This document shows positions 33,506 through 41,701 of a stretch of DNA of 64,000 nt, in pieces (the first letter of the stretch is position 1; each line of letters starts with the position of its first letter). Source of the DNA: Bhargavaea sp. CC-171006 (GTDB lineage: Bacteria; Bacillota; Bacilli; Bacillales_A; Planococcaceae); the NCBI RefSeq assembly GCF_009761675.1, contig NZ_QUZH01000007.1:61522-125521 (forward strand), read 5' to 3'. The position numbers were made by a program, and so were the translations under genes. The notes beneath the pieces are model-generated. The model had not been told where the DNA came from, did not search any database, and was given only the letters and a program-made list of their open reading frames with translations.

Positions 33506-34098
33506 TCGGTTTCATCCTTCTGTTTTTTTCTCTTGGTATTCCGGAACACCTTGGCGCTCCTTGCATATTCGACATCCGTCCGTCCCAGCCGGAAATTGGC
33601 GATCCTTGCGGCAGCAAACAGATAGTCCGAAAGCCGGTTGATGTATTGAAGTGCGGTCTCCGGAACCTCCTCCCCCGCATTCATCAGCCGGACCACCTGA
33701 CGCTCCGCCCTTCTTGCCACTGTCCGGGCAATTTGAAGCGTCGCGGCAGGATCCGTCCCGCCAGGAAGGATGAACCGTTCAAGTTCAGGTGCTTCTTCCG
33801 TCAGTTCATCAATCCTCTTTTCGAGCCGTTCTATGGAAATCGGGCTGAGCTTGTTCTCGCGTTTTTCGGTTACATTTGCCAGATCTCCCCCGCAGTCAAA
33901 CAACTCATGCTGAATTTCCTCAAGGTCTTCAAGCAAGTCACCAAATAATTCTGCCGGGAGCTCAGACATCGCCTTGCCGATAAATGAATTGAGTTCATCC
34001 GTCGTGCCGTAAGCTTCAACACGGAGATGGTCCTTGGATACTCTCGCACCGATGAGCCCTGTCATCCCTTTGTCTCCCGTTCGTGTGTAGATCCCCAT
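33502..34098 (-). CDS. pduO: ATP:cob(I)alamin adenosyltransferase, PduO type
   Basis: Attaches the 5'-deoxyadenosyl group to cobalt, making adenosylcobalamin needed by IcmF. The 198-residue helical-bundle protein starts MGIYTRTGDKGMTGLIGARVSKD (TRTGDxGxT ATP-binding motif), contains YGTTDELNSFIG near residue 37 and RTVARRAERQVV plus NRLSDYLFAAAR late in the sequence, all family hallmarks. ATAGGAGGAAGAAGG gives a strong start at 34098; the frame is open to 34206. Confidence 0.95.
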   Translation of the reverse strand: MGIYTRTGDKGMTGLIGARVSKDHLRVEAYGTTDELNSFIGKAMSELPAELFGDLLEDLEEIQHELFDCGGDLANVTEKRENKLSPISIERLEKRIDELTEEAPELERFILPGGTDPAATLQIARTVARRAERQVVRLMNAGEEVPETALQYINRLSDYLFAAARIANFRLGRTDVEYARSAKVFRNTKRKKQKDETD

Positions 34099-34121
34099 CC
34101 TTCTTCCTCCTATCTGCAGTT

Positions 34122-34514
34122 TCACTTCAGTTCTTTCGCAAGTCCGTACCAGATCCGCGTGACACGGCCGGCTTCCCTGAACAGCCGCTGATTCAGACGG
34201 CCGCATGTGTCCCGAAGCCAGCGGCTGTGCGGATCGGCGGGTACGATCCCCCTGCCGATGTCCGTCACGATGACGACCAGCCGGTCTTGGTCCGCAGCTT
34301 CAATAAATCGGAACACGTCTTTCAAAGCGGACTCCTCGTCACGATGGTTGGATGACAGGTACGCTTCCAGTCCGGCCAGCACCACCCGGCCGGACTCAGG
34401 TTTCGGCAGCCGGGAAAGATCTCCCGCCTCGACCCATTGCACTTTTTCATCGGCAAGCGCTGTTCTTACGTACTCGCGCTTCCCGTTATGGGCACCTCCG
34501 ATATAAACGTGCAC
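34122..34514 (-). CDS. Second CobU-like protein, short, divergent P-loop
   Basis: A 130-residue protein related to adenosylcobinamide kinase/guanylyltransferase. It starts MHVYIGGAHNGKREYVR, a P-loop-like GGAHNGK in place of GGxRSGK, and has DIGRGIVPADPHSRWLRDTCGRLNQRL near residue 85, the CobU guanylyltransferase-end motif. It is about 60 residues shorter than true CobU (encoded at 36635-37216) and lacks the central HHxxR region. GTG 34514 follows GGAGGAGGG by 6-7 bases; an earlier in-frame start is 34550. It overlaps cobC by 49 bp. Function unknown; possibly a partner or regulator of CobU. Confidence 0.65.
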   Translation of the reverse strand: MHVYIGGAHNGKREYVRTALADEKVQWVEAGDLSRLPKPESGRVVLAGLEAYLSSNHRDEESALKDVFRFIEAADQDRLVVIVTDIGRGIVPADPHSRWLRDTCGRLNQRLFREAGRVTRIWYGLAKELK

Positions 34515-35062
34515 CGGTTTCCCTCCTCCCATGACCTGCGGCTGGACCATTCCAGCCTGTACAAACCTCCCGGCGGGACACTCCAGCCGAAAAAAGGCCG
34601 GGGCTCCGGCGCAAGATGACTCAGCAGGATCCTCGCCGGGCCTCCATGCGTGACGATGGCCGCCGATCGGACCTTCTGTTTCCTGAGTTGGTCAATCCCC
34701 AGAAGCACACGGTCCTCCAGGCAGGCAAACCGCTCACCTCCGGGCGGATGCTCGACAGCCGGGTCATTAATCCAGCTGCGGTAGCGGACATCCGCTTTCA
34801 GGTCATCATACGTTTTCATTTCCCAGGCGCCGAAGTCCGCCTCCCTGAATTCAGGGAGGGGCTCGTACGGTATGGCCGGAAATAAAAATTCTGCAGTCTG
34901 TCTGCAGCGAAGAAGATCACTACCTGCCAGATAATCCGGCACGAATCCGGCCGGGCCGGCATCTGTGCATACAGGCACTTCGCTCCACCCGACATACCGG
35001 CGCTCCCGGTTCGCTGCTGTTTCAAGATGCCTGATTACATACAGAACAAAAGAATCGTCCAT
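34466..35062 (-). CDS. cobC: Histidine phosphatase, probable alpha-ribazole phosphatase (CobC)
   Basis: Phosphoglycerate-mutase-like phosphatase that removes the phosphate from adenosylcobalamin 5'-phosphate or alpha-ribazole phosphate. The 198-residue product has the catalytic IRHLETAANRERRYVGW motif at the start (RH near residue 11), the second arginine region LRCRQTAEFLF near 52 and the second histidine in IVTHGGPARILL near 138. Start at 35062 follows AAGGATGTG and overlaps the cobS 3' end by 28 bp. Confidence 0.88.
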   Translation of the reverse strand: MDDSFVLYVIRHLETAANRERRYVGWSEVPVCTDAGPAGFVPDYLAGSDLLRCRQTAEFLFPAIPYEPLPEFREADFGAWEMKTYDDLKADVRYRSWINDPAVEHPPGGERFACLEDRVLLGIDQLRKQKVRSAAIVTHGGPARILLSHLAPEPRPFFGWSVPPGGLYRLEWSSRRSWEEGNRCTFISEVPITGSAST

Positions 35063-35802
35063 AAAAACAGCTCACATCCTTCGACAAATGCACCGGCCAG
35101 ATCACCGGTGGCACCCCCAAAATTTCGGGCGGTCCAGTTTCTGAAGAACAGCACCGCCGCGAGAACCGCCGCGGTCCCCACTGCCGGAAACAACAGGCTC
35201 TCCGACCAAGCAGCGACAGCGGCTCCACCCAGAACGAGCATGGCCGCGGCGGGGATGCCAATACGGAACCCTTCCAGTTTCCCGATGAAAAACACAAGCA
35301 CACCCGAACGTTTTGCCTGTGCAGTAATCGACAGATAGATGGCAAGTCCTGCCCGTGCAGCGAACGGCACGAATACTGCAAAAGCAGGCATCAGTCCTGC
35401 CCGGCCAATCAATTCTGTCAGGACCGCGAGCTTCCCGAGTAGAAGAAAAAGCAGCGCCATTGTGCCGAACGCTCCGATCCGCGGATCCCCCAATATTTCC
35501 AGACGCTTTTGGGGGTCTCGGTAAGAAAAGTACGCATCCCCCATATCCGCCCAGCCGTCCAGATGGAGCCCGCCTGACATGACTGCAAGCACCAATACCA
35601 AAACAAAAGCCGTAAGGAATGGCCCCGTTCCTCCGGGGCCGGCAACCAGTGCCGCTGCTGACCAAGACACCGCCCCGATCAGTGCGCCGACAACCGGATT
35701 GAGTGTAAACATCCAGATTGCCTCTTTCCTGCCGATCGGCAGGTTTTTGCGCACAGGCACCGCCGTAAAAAACTGGACTGCAAGAAGAAATCCCCGGATC
35801 AT
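35035..35802 (-). CDS. cobS: Adenosylcobinamide-GDP ribazoletransferase
   Basis: Membrane enzyme joining adenosylcobinamide-GDP with alpha-ribazole phosphate. The 255-residue product has five to six helices and the family motifs FTAVPVRKN near residue 12, GGLHLDGWADMGDAYFS near 77 (metal-binding DGxAD) and RDPQKRLEILGDPRIGAFG near 95. ATG 35802 overlaps the cbiP-like stop by 4 bp; the longer open frame to 35874 would lie inside that gene. Confidence 0.93.
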   Translation of the reverse strand: MIRGFLLAVQFFTAVPVRKNLPIGRKEAIWMFTLNPVVGALIGAVSWSAAALVAGPGGTGPFLTAFVLVLVLAVMSGGLHLDGWADMGDAYFSYRDPQKRLEILGDPRIGAFGTMALLFLLLGKLAVLTELIGRAGLMPAFAVFVPFAARAGLAIYLSITAQAKRSGVLVFFIGKLEGFRIGIPAAAMLVLGGAAVAAWSESLLFPAVGTAAVLAAVLFFRNWTARNFGGATGDLAGAFVEGCELFLWTILLFCM

Positions 35803-36626
35803 CGGCCGTCTTCTCCGAAAATCAGCTGCCGGATGCGCGGCCAGTCCGCATAGTTTCGGAAATGTGCTGCCCACTCGTCATACAGGGGCCGATCGGGTCC
35901 TCCTGCTCTGCCAAGGGTATCTTCTTCTTCAATTCCGTGGCCATCCATATAGGGCACCACGCCCAGGACCGGAAGACCGGTCCGTGTCTCCAGGAAATCG
36001 ATGCCGCTCTGAAACAGCCCGATATCGCCCCGGAACTTGTTGATGAGAATTCCCTTGACCCGATCCCGATCCTGCCTGTCCAGCAGTGCAAGCGTGCCGA
36101 TGACCGAGGCGAACACCCCGCCCCGCTCAATGTCTGCGACGAGCAAGACCGGAACATCTGCCTCCCTGGCGACCCGCATGTTCACCATTTCTCGGTCGTT
36201 CAGATTGACTTCTGCCGGGCTGCCCGCTCCTTCTATGACGATGGCATCATAACTTTCACCCAGGGCCCGGAGCGACGTCCGGATCGCTTCCATACCGGTC
36301 CGGAAAAAGCGTTCCCGGTATTCCATTCCGTTCATCTTGCCGGACGGACGGCCGAGAAGCAGGATTTCGGCAGTATTGTCATTCTTGGGTTTTAGTACAA
36401 TCGGGTTCATCTCGGCCATTGGAGGGACCCTGGCCGCTTCCGCCTGCACTCCCTGTGCCCGGCTGATCTGTAGACCGTCACCAATTTCAGTCGTGAAAGA
36501 CGACATATTTTGTGATTTGAAAGGCGCCGTCCGGACCCCCTCATCAGCGAGCAGCCGGCAGATTGCGGTGCATGTCATGCTTTTTCCGACATGGGATGCC
36601 GTTCCCTGAATCATGATTCCGTTCAT
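35799..36626 (-). CDS. Shortened cobyric acid synthase-like protein (CbiP/CobQ synthetase domain only)
   Basis: The 275-residue product matches the N-terminal ATP-dependent amidoligase half of CbiP/CobQ: MIQGTASHVGKSMTCTAICR (P-loop), FKSQNMSSFT, EMNPIVLKPKND, VIEGAGSPAEVNL and ADIERGGVFASVIGT. After VVPYMDGHGIEEEDTL it jumps to YDEWAAHFRNYADWPRIRQL, which resembles the last helix of full CbiP. The class I glutaminase domain (about 200 residues) is missing, with no sign of it in other frames. ATG 36626 has GAGGG upstream. It may be a relic or a salvage-specific form; family assignment firm, activity unknown. Confidence 0.8.
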   Translation of the reverse strand: MNGIMIQGTASHVGKSMTCTAICRLLADEGVRTAPFKSQNMSSFTTEIGDGLQISRAQGVQAEAARVPPMAEMNPIVLKPKNDNTAEILLLGRPSGKMNGMEYRERFFRTGMEAIRTSLRALGESYDAIVIEGAGSPAEVNLNDREMVNMRVAREADVPVLLVADIERGGVFASVIGTLALLDRQDRDRVKGILINKFRGDIGLFQSGIDFLETRTGLPVLGVVPYMDGHGIEEEDTLGRAGGPDRPLYDEWAAHFRNYADWPRIRQLIFGEDGR

Positions 36627-36634
36627 GCCATCCC

Positions 36635-37216
36635 TCATTTCCCGTTTTCCGGTTTCCACCGGAGCGGTATGCCCGCATCCATTTCATACGCAAGGTCCGC
36701 CATTGACACGAGCCGTTGATGGATGTGCCCGAGCATTTCTGAATAAGCCCGGATGTCCGCCGTGGCCGGAAGCGGTTCATCCAGCACTTCATTGGATACC
36801 ACAACGACGGCAGACGCCTTTCCGGTCATTTCAGATAGCGCACAGAGCAACGCCTCGACTTTTTCCTCCAGGCACCCTTGCCGGCGGTGGCAAGGCAGGC
36901 CGCTTTCAATGCCTTCATACATTTCATTGGCCAGCCATGTCGTGATGCAGTCAATCAAAAGCCCATCCCCTTCACGGATCATCGGAAGGATGCCCGAAAA
37001 ATCTGCAGGACGCTCAATCGTCTCCCATGATTCCGGTCTGGCGGCACGGTCCTGCCGGTGATGCCTGATCCGCTCTCTCATCTCCCTATCGATCGGACGT
37101 CCCGTTGCGACATAAACGCGACGGCCGGCTGCATGGGCACAGAGCCAGTTTTCCGCGAATGCGGTCTTTCCGCTTCTGACGCCTCCGCTTATGAATACGA
37201 GTCTTCCCCGAACCAT
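36635..37216 (-). CDS. cobU: Adenosylcobinamide kinase / guanylyltransferase
   Basis: Phosphorylates adenosylcobinamide and activates it with GTP. The 193-residue product has the P-loop FISGGVRSGKTAFAEN near residue 8, RIRHHRQDRAARPESWETIE near 50 with the guanylylated-histidine segment, LIDCITTWLANEM near 92 and VVVSNEVLDEPLPATADIRAYSEMLGHIHQRL near 140; here the usual NEVGxGIVP reads NEVLDEPLP. AAGGAGGCG precedes ATG 37216, which overlaps cobD by 28 bp. Confidence 0.9.
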   Translation of the reverse strand: MVRGRLVFISGGVRSGKTAFAENWLCAHAAGRRVYVATGRPIDREMRERIRHHRQDRAARPESWETIERPADFSGILPMIREGDGLLIDCITTWLANEMYEGIESGLPCHRRQGCLEEKVEALLCALSEMTGKASAVVVVSNEVLDEPLPATADIRAYSEMLGHIHQRLVSMADLAYEMDAGIPLRWKPENGK

Positions 37217-38265
37217 CCGGCAAGCGCCTCCTTCAGAATCTTCATCTTTTCCCGTTCCTTGATGCCCACCCGGAACCACGCCCCGTCCATGCCGTGAAAG
37301 TTCTCCGAATGGCGGAGGACGATCCCCTGCCTGAGCATCGCTCCAAAAAGCCCCGCAGACTTCTCGGGCCGGAAGCTGATGTAGTTCGTTTCGCTGTCGG
37401 TCACAGTGCATCCTGCCTCCTCCAGAAATACGGCAAGTTGCTGTCGTTGTTCTCCGCAGTACCGGACTGTCCGTTGGCGGAATTCGTCCTCGTCAAAGCA
37501 GAACGTTCCGATCCTGGCGGCAATCCCATTGACATTCCAGTGAGGAATGGCATTTCGGTGGCCGGCGATCCGATCTTCGGCACCGATCATATATCCGAGC
37601 CGGATACCCGGAATACCGTACATTTTCGTCATTGAACGGACGACGACCGCATTGGGGAATTCCACAAGATCAGGGATAAACGAGTGTTCCTCACCTGCAA
37701 AATCCATGAATGCTTCATCAATGACCAGCTCGCAGCCGGTCCGGAGCCCATGTTCAGCCAGCCGGCGTATGGTCTCCCTAGGAATCCGCACACCGGTCGG
37801 GTTATTCGGGTTGCAGATATACAGCACATCCGCATCCGACATTTTCTCCAAAACCCGTTCCTCGGGAAATTCCGGGTCGGCCGGGTCCGTTACAAGATCA
37901 GTGCATTTGGCACCTTTTGAGAGCAGTGTGGTCCTGTATTCGGAAAACGTCGGATGAATCAGGAGAGCCGTCCGGCCGCGGTACCTGTCCGCAATGACCG
38001 AAAACAGCTCCGCAGCACCGTTTCCTGCCAGTACGCGATTCCCGGGCACACCGTGATAGGCGGCGGCTGCCGAGCGGAACGGTTCACCTTCCGGATCCGG
38101 ATAATGAGGCAACGCCGAAAGCAGTTCCGGCCAACTTTTTCTGACCTTTTCAGGAATTCCCATCGGATTGACATTTTCACTAAAGTCTCTCACCCGGTCC
38201 GGCACTTCCATGCCGAGCCGTTCATATAAGCGGAGCGGGTTCGCCCCGTGTTCAGGCAACTGCAA
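37189..38265 (-). CDS. cobD: L-threonine-O-3-phosphate decarboxylase
   Basis: PLP enzyme making aminopropanol phosphate for the nucleotide loop. The 358-residue class I aminotransferase-fold product starts QLPEHGANPLRLYERLG (HGGN/HGAN motif), has DFSENVNPMGIP near residue 30, ICNPNNPTG near 153, the PLP-lysine region RSMTKMYGIPGIRLGY near 215 and the phosphate-contact arginine in FRVGIKERE late. TTG 38265 lies eight bases after GGAGG; the frame opens at 38271. It overlaps cbiB by 14 bp. Confidence 0.92.
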   Translation of the reverse strand: MQLPEHGANPLRLYERLGMEVPDRVRDFSENVNPMGIPEKVRKSWPELLSALPHYPDPEGEPFRSAAAAYHGVPGNRVLAGNGAAELFSVIADRYRGRTALLIHPTFSEYRTTLLSKGAKCTDLVTDPADPEFPEERVLEKMSDADVLYICNPNNPTGVRIPRETIRRLAEHGLRTGCELVIDEAFMDFAGEEHSFIPDLVEFPNAVVVRSMTKMYGIPGIRLGYMIGAEDRIAGHRNAIPHWNVNGIAARIGTFCFDEDEFRQRTVRYCGEQRQQLAVFLEEAGCTVTDSETNYISFRPEKSAGLFGAMLRQGIVLRHSENFHGMDGAWFRVGIKEREKMKILKEALAGWFGEDSYS

Positions 38266-39211
38266 CAGCAATTCCTCCGATCAATAACCATAGGATGACA
38301 AACGCCCACGATGCGGAGTGCATCGCGTTCACTGACTCAGCAATATCCGCTGTCTCAAGCGGACGGTCCGGACGGCCCATCCTCGCGCGATCGGACGGCA
38401 CCCCCTGATAGGTGTTGAGCCCGCCAAGTTCTGCGCCGAGCTGCCAGGCGGTAGCTGCCTCAAGCCAGCCGCTGTTCGGACTCGGATGCTTTCCGGCATC
38501 ACGCCGCCATCCGTCCAGCCGTTCCCGGAGCGGCAGCCCGCTCCGATTCGGGGCGACGAGCAAGATGAGCAGCCCCGTCAGCCTGGCTGGGATCAGATTC
38601 AGCACATCATCGGCCTTGGCCGAGAAATAACCGAACGATCCGTATCGTTCATTCCGGTAACCCACCATCGAATCAAGCGTATTAACCGCCTTGTAGATCC
38701 AAAGGCCCGGCGCCCCGAAGAGAAAGGCCCAGAAAAGCGGTGCTGTCACACCATCGGATGTATTTTCCGATACAGTCTCCACGACCCCGCGCACAACTTC
38801 GGACTCAGGCAGTGACTCCGTATCCCGTCCGACGATCCAGCCGAGTTTTTCCCGTGCTTCAGGGAGATTTCCTTCCACGAGCGGCCGATACACCTCCATC
38901 GCAGCCTGCGCCAGACTTTTCCGGGCAAGACCCGCCGCAATCAGCAGAGACTCTGCCGCGATGCCTGCCGTGCGGTGGACGCTATAGAACAGCCAGACGA
39001 GGACCCCCGCTGTAAGCGCGGACAGTCCCGCAGTGATCAGGAGTGCCATCAGCCCTTTTGTACGGCGGTTCCTTCCTGAATTCAGCCGGTTATCCAGAAA
39101 TGTGATCAGCCGGCCGATCCATCGGACGGGATGCGGCCATCCGGGCGGATCCCCAATCAACCTGTCAATCAGGAACCCGGTCACACAGGCGATCAGATGA
39201 TTCAGGATCAT
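38252..39211 (-). CDS. cbiB: Adenosylcobinamide-phosphate synthase
   Basis: Membrane enzyme attaching aminopropanol (phosphate) to adenosylcobyric acid. The 319-residue product has several helices and the family motifs LIDRLIGDPPGWPHPVRWIGRLI at the start, VETVSENTSDGVTAPLFWAFLFG near 148 and NTLDSMVGYRNERYGSFGYFSAKADDVLN near 180. ATG 39211 overlaps the btuD-cbiZ stop by 4 bp, with GGAAAGGG upstream. Frame is open to 39274 without support. Confidence 0.94.
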   Translation of the reverse strand: MILNHLIACVTGFLIDRLIGDPPGWPHPVRWIGRLITFLDNRLNSGRNRRTKGLMALLITAGLSALTAGVLVWLFYSVHRTAGIAAESLLIAAGLARKSLAQAAMEVYRPLVEGNLPEAREKLGWIVGRDTESLPESEVVRGVVETVSENTSDGVTAPLFWAFLFGAPGLWIYKAVNTLDSMVGYRNERYGSFGYFSAKADDVLNLIPARLTGLLILLVAPNRSGLPLRERLDGWRRDAGKHPSPNSGWLEAATAWQLGAELGGLNTYQGVPSDRARMGRPDRPLETADIAESVNAMHSASWAFVILWLLIGGIAVAVA

Positions 39212-40686
39212 CGGCTTTCCCTTTCCAAGTTCGCCTTCCGCTTCCGGTACCGGCGGATGGCTTCGGCGGTGCACTCAAATACCCCCCGGCCGATTGCCTT
39301 CCCCAGTTCGGTAACGGTCCCGGCATACGGATAGCGGATCCCCCTCTGGGTGGCCGCAATGAGCAGGCTGTCGGTCGAAGTACCGGTCGCCACGGTCCCG
39401 GTCAGCGGGTCAAGCACATGCTCAGTCTGCATCGCTTTTGCCTTTGCTTCGGTTGCAGTGATCATTCCCTGTATAAGGGCTTCTTCCGGAAGATGCCCGT
39501 TCACGATGACCCAAGTATTGATGGTTCCTGCATATGCATCACGATCAGTTCCGAGTGAGGCATCCACTGCATTGCCGACTCCTGCCGTGACACAAATGAA
39601 AATGGGGGCATCCGGTGGCCCGTATTCACCGATGACAGCATCTTCAGTCATCGCCGCAGTCATCATCGCCACCGTCTGGGTGAGAGGAAACCCGCTTTCA
39701 TCCAGCCAGTCCCTCATCTCCGTTCCGGCGTCATCCGTGGAATAGTCGGCATCGACTTTCCGGTTGACAAAGTGGCGGTACCAGCCGGCACCTGCCCCGA
39801 ACACTGCAGAAGATACTGCCATCAGAGGGATTCTGCTGTTGAGGTGGACATACTCCCGGGACACCGAAAAATTGGCTTTCCGGATGATTTCCTGCCTGTC
39901 TTCCGGTTCCTTGGCGGGAAGAAGCGTGATCTGCGGCTTGGGAACTTCCGGATGCATCCCCGCCCTGACCCGCGCCGCATATACCCTCTCCATCTTCCGT
40001 TCGTCCACCACTTCATCCGGCGTTCCGATCGCAGCCACTTCTCCTCTGTCCATCAGAAGCAGGCGGTCACAGTAGAGCGAGGCCAGATTGACATCGTGAA
40101 AAACAGAGACGACGGTCAAACCGTTTTCAGTCGCCTGGCGCCGCACAGTATCCAGTAATTGCTGCTGATGTGCGATATCCAGATGGTTGGTCGGCTCATC
40201 CAGGAGCAGCACAGGCGCTTCCTGTGCCAGCGCTTGGGCGACGAACACCCGCTGGCGCTCGCCTCCGGACATGAATTCAATCTCTGTATCCCGGTACTTT
40301 GTGACCCCCATCCGGTCCATGGCTTTCTGAACCGCACGCTCATCCGCATCGGACCATCCGGCAAACAGGCCGGTCTGGTGAGGATAACGGCCGAGCGCAA
40401 CCGTCTGATATGCAGTCTGCGAAAAGGTATCCGCCTGGAGCTGCGGGAGTACGGCTACTTGCCGGGCAAATGCCTTGCGTGAATACTCGGCAATGGACCT
40501 GCCGCCGATTTCGACCTTCCCGGAATCTGCCGGAAGAAGCCCGCTCAGCATTTTCAGGAGCGTCGACTTGCCGCTCCCGTTCGGTCCGAGTATCCCGAGC
40601 ATGGTACCGGCTTCCACCTCAAACGAAACTGACCGGACAACCGGCGTGGCGCCGTATCCGCCTGTTAACTCCTTTACCCTAAGCAT
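39208..40686 (-). CDS. btuD: Cobalamin ABC transporter ATPase fused to adenosylcobinamide amidohydrolase (BtuD-CbiZ)
   Basis: Two-domain protein of 492 residues. Residues about 1-255 are an ABC ATPase: Walker A GPNGSGKST near 37, signature MSGGERQRV near 140, Walker B LLLDEPTNHLD near 162 and the switch histidine in VFHDVNL. Residues about 285-480 match CbiZ, which removes the nucleotide loop from incoming corrinoids so they can be rebuilt with the cell's own lower ligand (NSRIPLMAVSSAVFGAG, CVTAGVGNAVDASLG, NTWVIVNG, TGTSTDSLLIA). The same fusion occurs in B. subtilis YvrA. ATG 40686 overlaps btuC by 8 bp. Confidence 0.93.
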   Translation of the reverse strand: MLRVKELTGGYGATPVVRSVSFEVEAGTMLGILGPNGSGKSTLLKMLSGLLPADSGKVEIGGRSIAEYSRKAFARQVAVLPQLQADTFSQTAYQTVALGRYPHQTGLFAGWSDADERAVQKAMDRMGVTKYRDTEIEFMSGGERQRVFVAQALAQEAPVLLLDEPTNHLDIAHQQQLLDTVRRQATENGLTVVSVFHDVNLASLYCDRLLLMDRGEVAAIGTPDEVVDERKMERVYAARVRAGMHPEVPKPQITLLPAKEPEDRQEIIRKANFSVSREYVHLNSRIPLMAVSSAVFGAGAGWYRHFVNRKVDADYSTDDAGTEMRDWLDESGFPLTQTVAMMTAAMTEDAVIGEYGPPDAPIFICVTAGVGNAVDASLGTDRDAYAGTINTWVIVNGHLPEEALIQGMITATEAKAKAMQTEHVLDPLTGTVATGTSTDSLLIAATQRGIRYPYAGTVTELGKAIGRGVFECTAEAIRRYRKRKANLERESR

Positions 40687-41701
40687 GCCGGGCTGCCCCC
40701 TTTCTCCGCTGTCTGTAGAAGATGAATGCAAAAACCGGTGCCCCGATAAATGATGTGATCACTCCGACCGGCAATTCTGTTGGCGAAATGATGGTGCGTG
40801 CCACAAGATCGCACAGCACGAGAAGCGAAGCGCCATTGATGAATGAAAGCGGCAGCAGATGCCGGTGGTCGCTTCCCCATAAGATTCGTGTCATATGGGG
40901 GACGACAAGCCCGACAAATCCGATTGTCCCCGATACGGCAACAGCGGAGCCGGTAAGGATTGAGCCGCCGCCGAGGATCATCCATTTGCGCTTCCTTACG
41001 TCCACACCGAGATGGTGGGCCCGCTCCTCCCCGAACAGCATCGCATTCAGCTCCCGACGGCAGAGCCAGAGCAACAGGCCGCCAATCAGAAGGAACGGGA
41101 GGATCATCCACACATACTTCCAGCCTCTCATCGATACACTGCCGAGCAGCCAGCTGATGATCTGCCTGAGCTCCTCCCCGGTGAGGGCAATCATGAGCGA
41201 CAGCACCGAGCCGAGAAACGACCCGAAAATGACTCCCGTCAGGATGATCGTTTCCATCTTAAGTGACCGGTCGACCGCCCGCGCAAAGCCGATCACCAGA
41301 AGAAGCACCGCCATTGCGCCCGCCATGCTGAAGATCGAAAGGGTATAGGCGCCGAACAGTCCGATACCGAAAAAGAGTGTCGCCACGGCGCCAACTGAGG
41401 CACCGGACGACACTCCGAGGGTATAAGGATCGGCGAGCGGGTTTTTCAGGAGACCCTGAAACGCTGCGCCCGCCAAGGCAAGCGACCCTCCGACGAGCCC
41501 TGCAAGCACAACCCTCGGCATTCGGATGTTCCAGAGGATGTTGGCGGCAACTTCATCTGCTTCCGGGTTCACGAGCACTTGGAACGGAATCTTCACCGAT
41601 CCGACGGAAACACCCAGCCAGAGTGCCAGCAGGAGCATGGCGGCCGATACCATGTATGCAGCGGCCGGCTGTTTCGTCTTACGCTGCCTGATCTTCTTCA
41701 T
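40679..41701 (-). CDS. btuC: Cobalamin ABC transporter permease (BtuC)
   Basis: FecCD-family inner-membrane permease, 340 residues with about ten helices. Family motifs are RMPRVVLAGLVGGSLALAGAAFQGLLKNPLADPYTLGVSSGAS near residues 60-105 and SGTIGFVGLVVPHMTRILWGSDHRHLLPLS near 235-265. It works with BtuF and BtuD-CbiZ encoded on either side. The start at 41701 overlaps btuF by 23 bp; the open frame reaches 41803 inside btuF. Confidence 0.94.
   Translation of the reverse strand: MKKIRQRKTKQPAAAYMVSAAMLLLALWLGVSVGSVKIPFQVLVNPEADEVAANILWNIRMPRVVLAGLVGGSLALAGAAFQGLLKNPLADPYTLGVSSGASVGAVATLFFGIGLFGAYTLSIFSMAGAMAVLLLVIGFARAVDRSLKMETIILTGVIFGSFLGSVLSLMIALTGEELRQIISWLLGSVSMRGWKYVWMILPFLLIGGLLLWLCRRELNAMLFGEERAHHLGVDVRKRKWMILGGGSILTGSAVAVSGTIGFVGLVVPHMTRILWGSDHRHLLPLSFINGASLLVLCDLVARTIISPTELPVGVITSFIGAPVFAFIFYRQRRKGAARHA

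Noticed and set aside
35799..36626. Frameshift explanation for the short CbiP
   Set aside because: No glutaminase motifs appear in any frame downstream; the next 760 bp are fully occupied by cobS.
37189..38271. cobD region as histidinol-phosphate aminotransferase
   Set aside because: The HGAN start, length and B12-operon context favour threonine-phosphate decarboxylase; the two families are related.
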